Positions 33,404 to 35,278 of a stretch of DNA of 35,278 bases are shown piece after piece. Both the position numbers and the translations under genes were made by a program. Origin of the DNA: Isosphaeraceae bacterium (GTDB lineage: Bacteria; Planctomycetota; Planctomycetia; Isosphaerales; Isosphaeraceae); NCBI GenBank assembly GCA_021324445.1, contig JAJPJC010000395.1:1-35278 (forward strand), written 5' to 3'. Within the stretch, counting starts at the first letter, position 1; each line of letters opens with the position of its first letter. The notes beneath the pieces were generated by a model, which ran no database searches, was not told where the DNA came from, and saw nothing but the letters and a program-made list of their open reading frames with translations.

Positions 33404-33731
33404 CGTCTGGCTGGTCGACTTCGACCCGTCCGTAGGTGCGGAGATTCGGAAGGTTCGGCCGGCCGTTGTCCTCGGCCGGGACTGGGTTGGCCACCTCCCA
33501 CTCCGCGTTGTGGTCCCGCTCACCAATTGGAAGCCGTACTACACCCAATCTCCCTGGTTGGTGCCGATCCCGGCGAGCGCCGCCAACGGCCTGCACAAGG
33601 ACTCGGGAGCCGATGCGTTCCAGGTCAAGTCGGTGTCCGAGCTTCGCTTCACTCGATACCTGGGCGTCGTCAGCGCCCAGGAACTCGTTGCCATCGCGAA
33701 AGCCGTGGCCTACGTCGTGGGTGCGCCCTGA
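33372..33731 (+). CDS. MazF/PemK-family toxin
   Basis: A 119-residue mRNA interferase of the MazF/PemK fold. RRGDVWLVDFDPSVGAEIRKVRPAVVLGRD is the classic N-terminal beta-barrel signature with the conserved RP. VVVPLTNW and DAFQVKSVSELRFTRYLGVVSAQEL complete the domain. MazF enzymes cleave mRNA at short sequences. The start could be any of three closely spaced ATGs (33372, 33378, 33387); I list the first. Overlap with the antitoxin gene indicates one transcript. Confidence 0.88.
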   Translation: MAMTRMPRRGDVWLVDFDPSVGAEIRKVRPAVVLGRDWVGHLPLRVVVPLTNWKPYYTQSPWLVPIPASAANGLHKDSGADAFQVKSVSELRFTRYLGVVSAQELVAIAKAVAYVVGAP

Positions 33732-33769
33732 ACCGGCGCGAACGAGCCTTTGCCGCTGCCATCGATGTC

Positions 33770-33783
33770 TCTCACCAGTGAGA
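33770..33783. promoter_or_regulatory. TCTCAC-ca-GTGAGA palindrome, possible operator
   Basis: A perfect 6-bp inverted repeat with a 2-nt centre. It ends 7 bp upstream of the -35 box of the promoter at 33791-33819. Possible regulator site; regulator unknown. Confidence 0.3.
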
Positions 33784-33790
33784 AAGCCGG

Positions 33791-33819
33791 TTTACGAGAC
33801 GCCCAGCCGAATCTATAAT
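33791..33819 (+). promoter_or_regulatory. Candidate promoter of the aminotransferase gene
   Basis: TTTACG (33791-33796), 17-bp spacer, TATAAT (33814-33819). The -10 is perfect; the -35 matches 4 of 6. It would give a leader of about 140 nt to the ATG at 33965. Confidence 0.55.
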
Positions 33820-33964
33820 GATGCCCTGTTTCGCGGTCGGGCGCCTGACCGGCCCGGCCGGCGCATGACGGGTGTGGCCCGGTTCCTCCTCTCCTTAGCC
33901 GCATCCCCACGCCCGAGTAACCATCATGCATTTGTTCCGTCGACCTCATGATGCAGGAGGAACG

Positions 33965-35119
33965 ATGAAGGACCTGTTCAGCCCGGAACAACGTCGCGAC
34001 CTGCTCCGGCGGGGCTTCAGCCGCCGCGACTTCGGCCGCCTCGCCGCCGTCTTGACCGCCGGCGCGGCCCTGCCGTTCTACAACGAAGCGACGCTGGCTC
34101 AGGGGCTCTCGGCCTTCCCGGGCCTGCCGGCCGACGCGGTGAAGCTCAACGCCAACGAGAACCCGATGGGTCCCTGTCCGGAGGCCGCCGAGGCCATCCA
34201 CAAGGTCGTCCAGCAAGGAGGCCGCTACCTCTACCAGGAGACCGCCGCGTTCGCCGAGGCCATGGCCCAGACCGAGGGCTTGTCCCGGGAGCACGTCCTG
34301 CCGTTCGCCGGCTCCAGCGACCCGCTTCACCGGGTCGTGCTGGCCTTCACGGGTCCATCCAGGAGCTTCGTCGTCGCCGACCCCGGCTACGAGGCCGGCG
34401 GCCGCGCCGCCGCCTTCGTCGGGGCCCGGACCATCAAGGTCCCGCTCCGCAAGGATTGGGCGCACGACGTGCGCGCCATGGCCGCGGCCGACTCCGAGGC
34501 CGGCGTCATCTACGTCTGCAACCCCAATAATCCCACCGGCTCGATCACGCCCAAGGACGAGATCGAGTACCTTGTCGCCAACAAGCCCAAGGGGGCGATC
34601 ATCCTGCTGGATGAGGCCTACCTCCACCTGTCGAAGACGGCCGAGCCCTGCTCGCCGCTGGTGGCGGCCGACAAGGACCTCATCATCCTCCGCACGTTTT
34701 CCAAGCTCTACGGCATGGCCGGCCTCCGCGCCGGCGCGGCGCTGGGACGCCCCGACCTGCTGGAGAAGATCCGTGGCTACGGCGCCGGGGCGCTGCCGGT
34801 CACGGGCATGGTCGGCGCCATTGCCAGCCTCAAGGCCAAGGGTCTGGTCGAGAAACGGCGCCAGATCATCGCCGGCATCCGCGAGGAGACGGTCGAGTGG
34901 CTCCAGAAGAAGGGCTTCGACGTCATCCCCTCGGAAGCGAACATGATCATGATCGACACCCGGCGGCCCAGCCGCTCCGTCATCGCGGCGATGCTCGCGG
35001 AAAAGGTCGCCATCGGCCGGACCTGGTCGGCGCTGCCGAACCACGTGCGAGTCTCGATCGGGACGCGGGAGGAGATGGCCAAGTTCCGGACCGCCTTCGG
35101 GCGCGTGATGAATGTCTGA
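33965..35119 (+). CDS. Tat-exported PLP aminotransferase (histidinol-phosphate aminotransferase-like)
   Basis: A 384-residue class I/II aminotransferase. It resembles HisC in KLNANENPMGPCPEA, CNPNNPTG, LDEAYLHL and RTFSKLYGMAGLRAG, where K247 binds pyridoxal phosphate. Unlike biosynthetic HisC it begins with a Tat signal: SRRDFGR (19-25) followed by a hydrophobic stretch (LAAVLTAGAALPF). It is therefore probably folded with its cofactor in the cytoplasm and exported. Similar Tat-signal aminotransferases are known in planctomycetes and relatives; the substrate is not established. The ATG at 33965 has AGGAGG 4 nt upstream, a short spacing. A candidate promoter lies at 33791-33819. Confidence 0.9.
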   Translation: MKDLFSPEQRRDLLRRGFSRRDFGRLAAVLTAGAALPFYNEATLAQGLSAFPGLPADAVKLNANENPMGPCPEAAEAIHKVVQQGGRYLYQETAAFAEAMAQTEGLSREHVLPFAGSSDPLHRVVLAFTGPSRSFVVADPGYEAGGRAAAFVGARTIKVPLRKDWAHDVRAMAAADSEAGVIYVCNPNNPTGSITPKDEIEYLVANKPKGAIILLDEAYLHLSKTAEPCSPLVAADKDLIILRTFSKLYGMAGLRAGAALGRPDLLEKIRGYGAGALPVTGMVGAIASLKAKGLVEKRRQIIAGIREETVEWLQKKGFDVIPSEANMIMIDTRRPSRSVIAAMLAEKVAIGRTWSALPNHVRVSIGTREEMAKFRTAFGRVMNV

Positions 35120-35269
35120 GAAGAGGCGAATGGCCGTGGCACGCTGACCGATTACGCCGGCAAGAAAGTAGGTCAGGCTGTCCAGCTACCCCTTTGAACA
35201 TGCGGTCGTAATTACTGTAACCTCTTTGACTGGGGTGGTTTTGGTTTCCCGATCACGGAGGTCCATCCG

Positions 35270-35278
35270 ATGTCTCCC
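35270..35278 (+). CDS. Start of a further gene, cut by the window edge
   Basis: An ATG at 35270 is preceded by GGAGG (35257-35261) at 8 nt and opens with MSP before the window ends. Nothing can be said of the product. The 150 bp before it hold no gene; a lone TTGACT (35226-35231) lacks a clear -10. Confidence 0.45.

Overview
The window reads as chromosomal DNA of a high-GC planctomycete, most likely of the Isosphaeraceae type. The lineage call is inference. It rests on a DUF1559 pseudopilin-like protein followed by a small lipoprotein, an exported protein with an LEPR-XLL-type N-terminal motif (LEDRQLL), a very large membrane Ser/Thr kinase with an extracytoplasmic beta-helix region, Tat-exported metabolic-type enzymes, and many intergenic hairpin repeats. 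Most genes are housekeeping or conserved; no phage, plasmid or CRISPR locus is visible.

Layout. 1-402 is non-coding with two repeat pieces. 403-4311 (minus) is the kinase, with a near-consensus promoter at 4542-4570. 4817-6718 is an exported cyclophilin with surface-type domains, followed by the helicase hrpB (6827-9403). LemA (minus), an alpha/beta-hydrolase lipoprotein, a Nudix-type protein (minus) and an exported cyclase-family protein (minus) run to 13398. A plus-strand cluster follows: coproheme decarboxylase (hemQ/chdC), Maf, a metallophosphoesterase and a family 39-type glycosyltransferase. The DUF1559 protein and its lipoprotein, a hotdog thioesterase (minus) and an unknown protein occupy 18118-21315.

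21376-24390 (minus) is the most coherent functional unit. It is an iron-uptake operon in which an FTR1 permease carries an N-terminal cupredoxin domain and is followed by a P19/Tpd-like periplasmic iron-binding protein. It is driven by a TTGACG-18-TATAAT promoter with a Fur-like palindrome over the predicted transcription start.

A methyltransferase comes next, then a lower-GC patch (about 25.2-26.0 kb; 88 G/C of 180 counted by hand at 25681-25860). The patch holds a tRNA-T-arm-like fragment, a frameshifted zinc-ribbon gene and an unknown small gene. pyrD (minus) and an inositol-monophosphatase-family gene with an in-frame TAG near its N-terminus follow, then comEC/rec2 (27929-30631). A 540-bp gene-free region contains a previously unlabelled MITE-like element (30655-31022) with 30-bp terminal inverted repeats and four internal 38-bp hairpin units whose stems show compensatory changes. 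A second, perfect 30-bp-arm hairpin lies beside it. The right end has an orphan antitoxin-like gene, a small unknown protein, trpS, a MazF-type toxin-antitoxin pair, a Tat-exported aminotransferase and the first codons of another gene.

A theme across the window is intergenic hairpins of at least three families: GTAGG-ended hairpins, TGGCTAG-heptad hairpins, and GTCTGTCYCR-ended elements. They sit at gene ends and sometimes supply the stop codons of the flanking genes.
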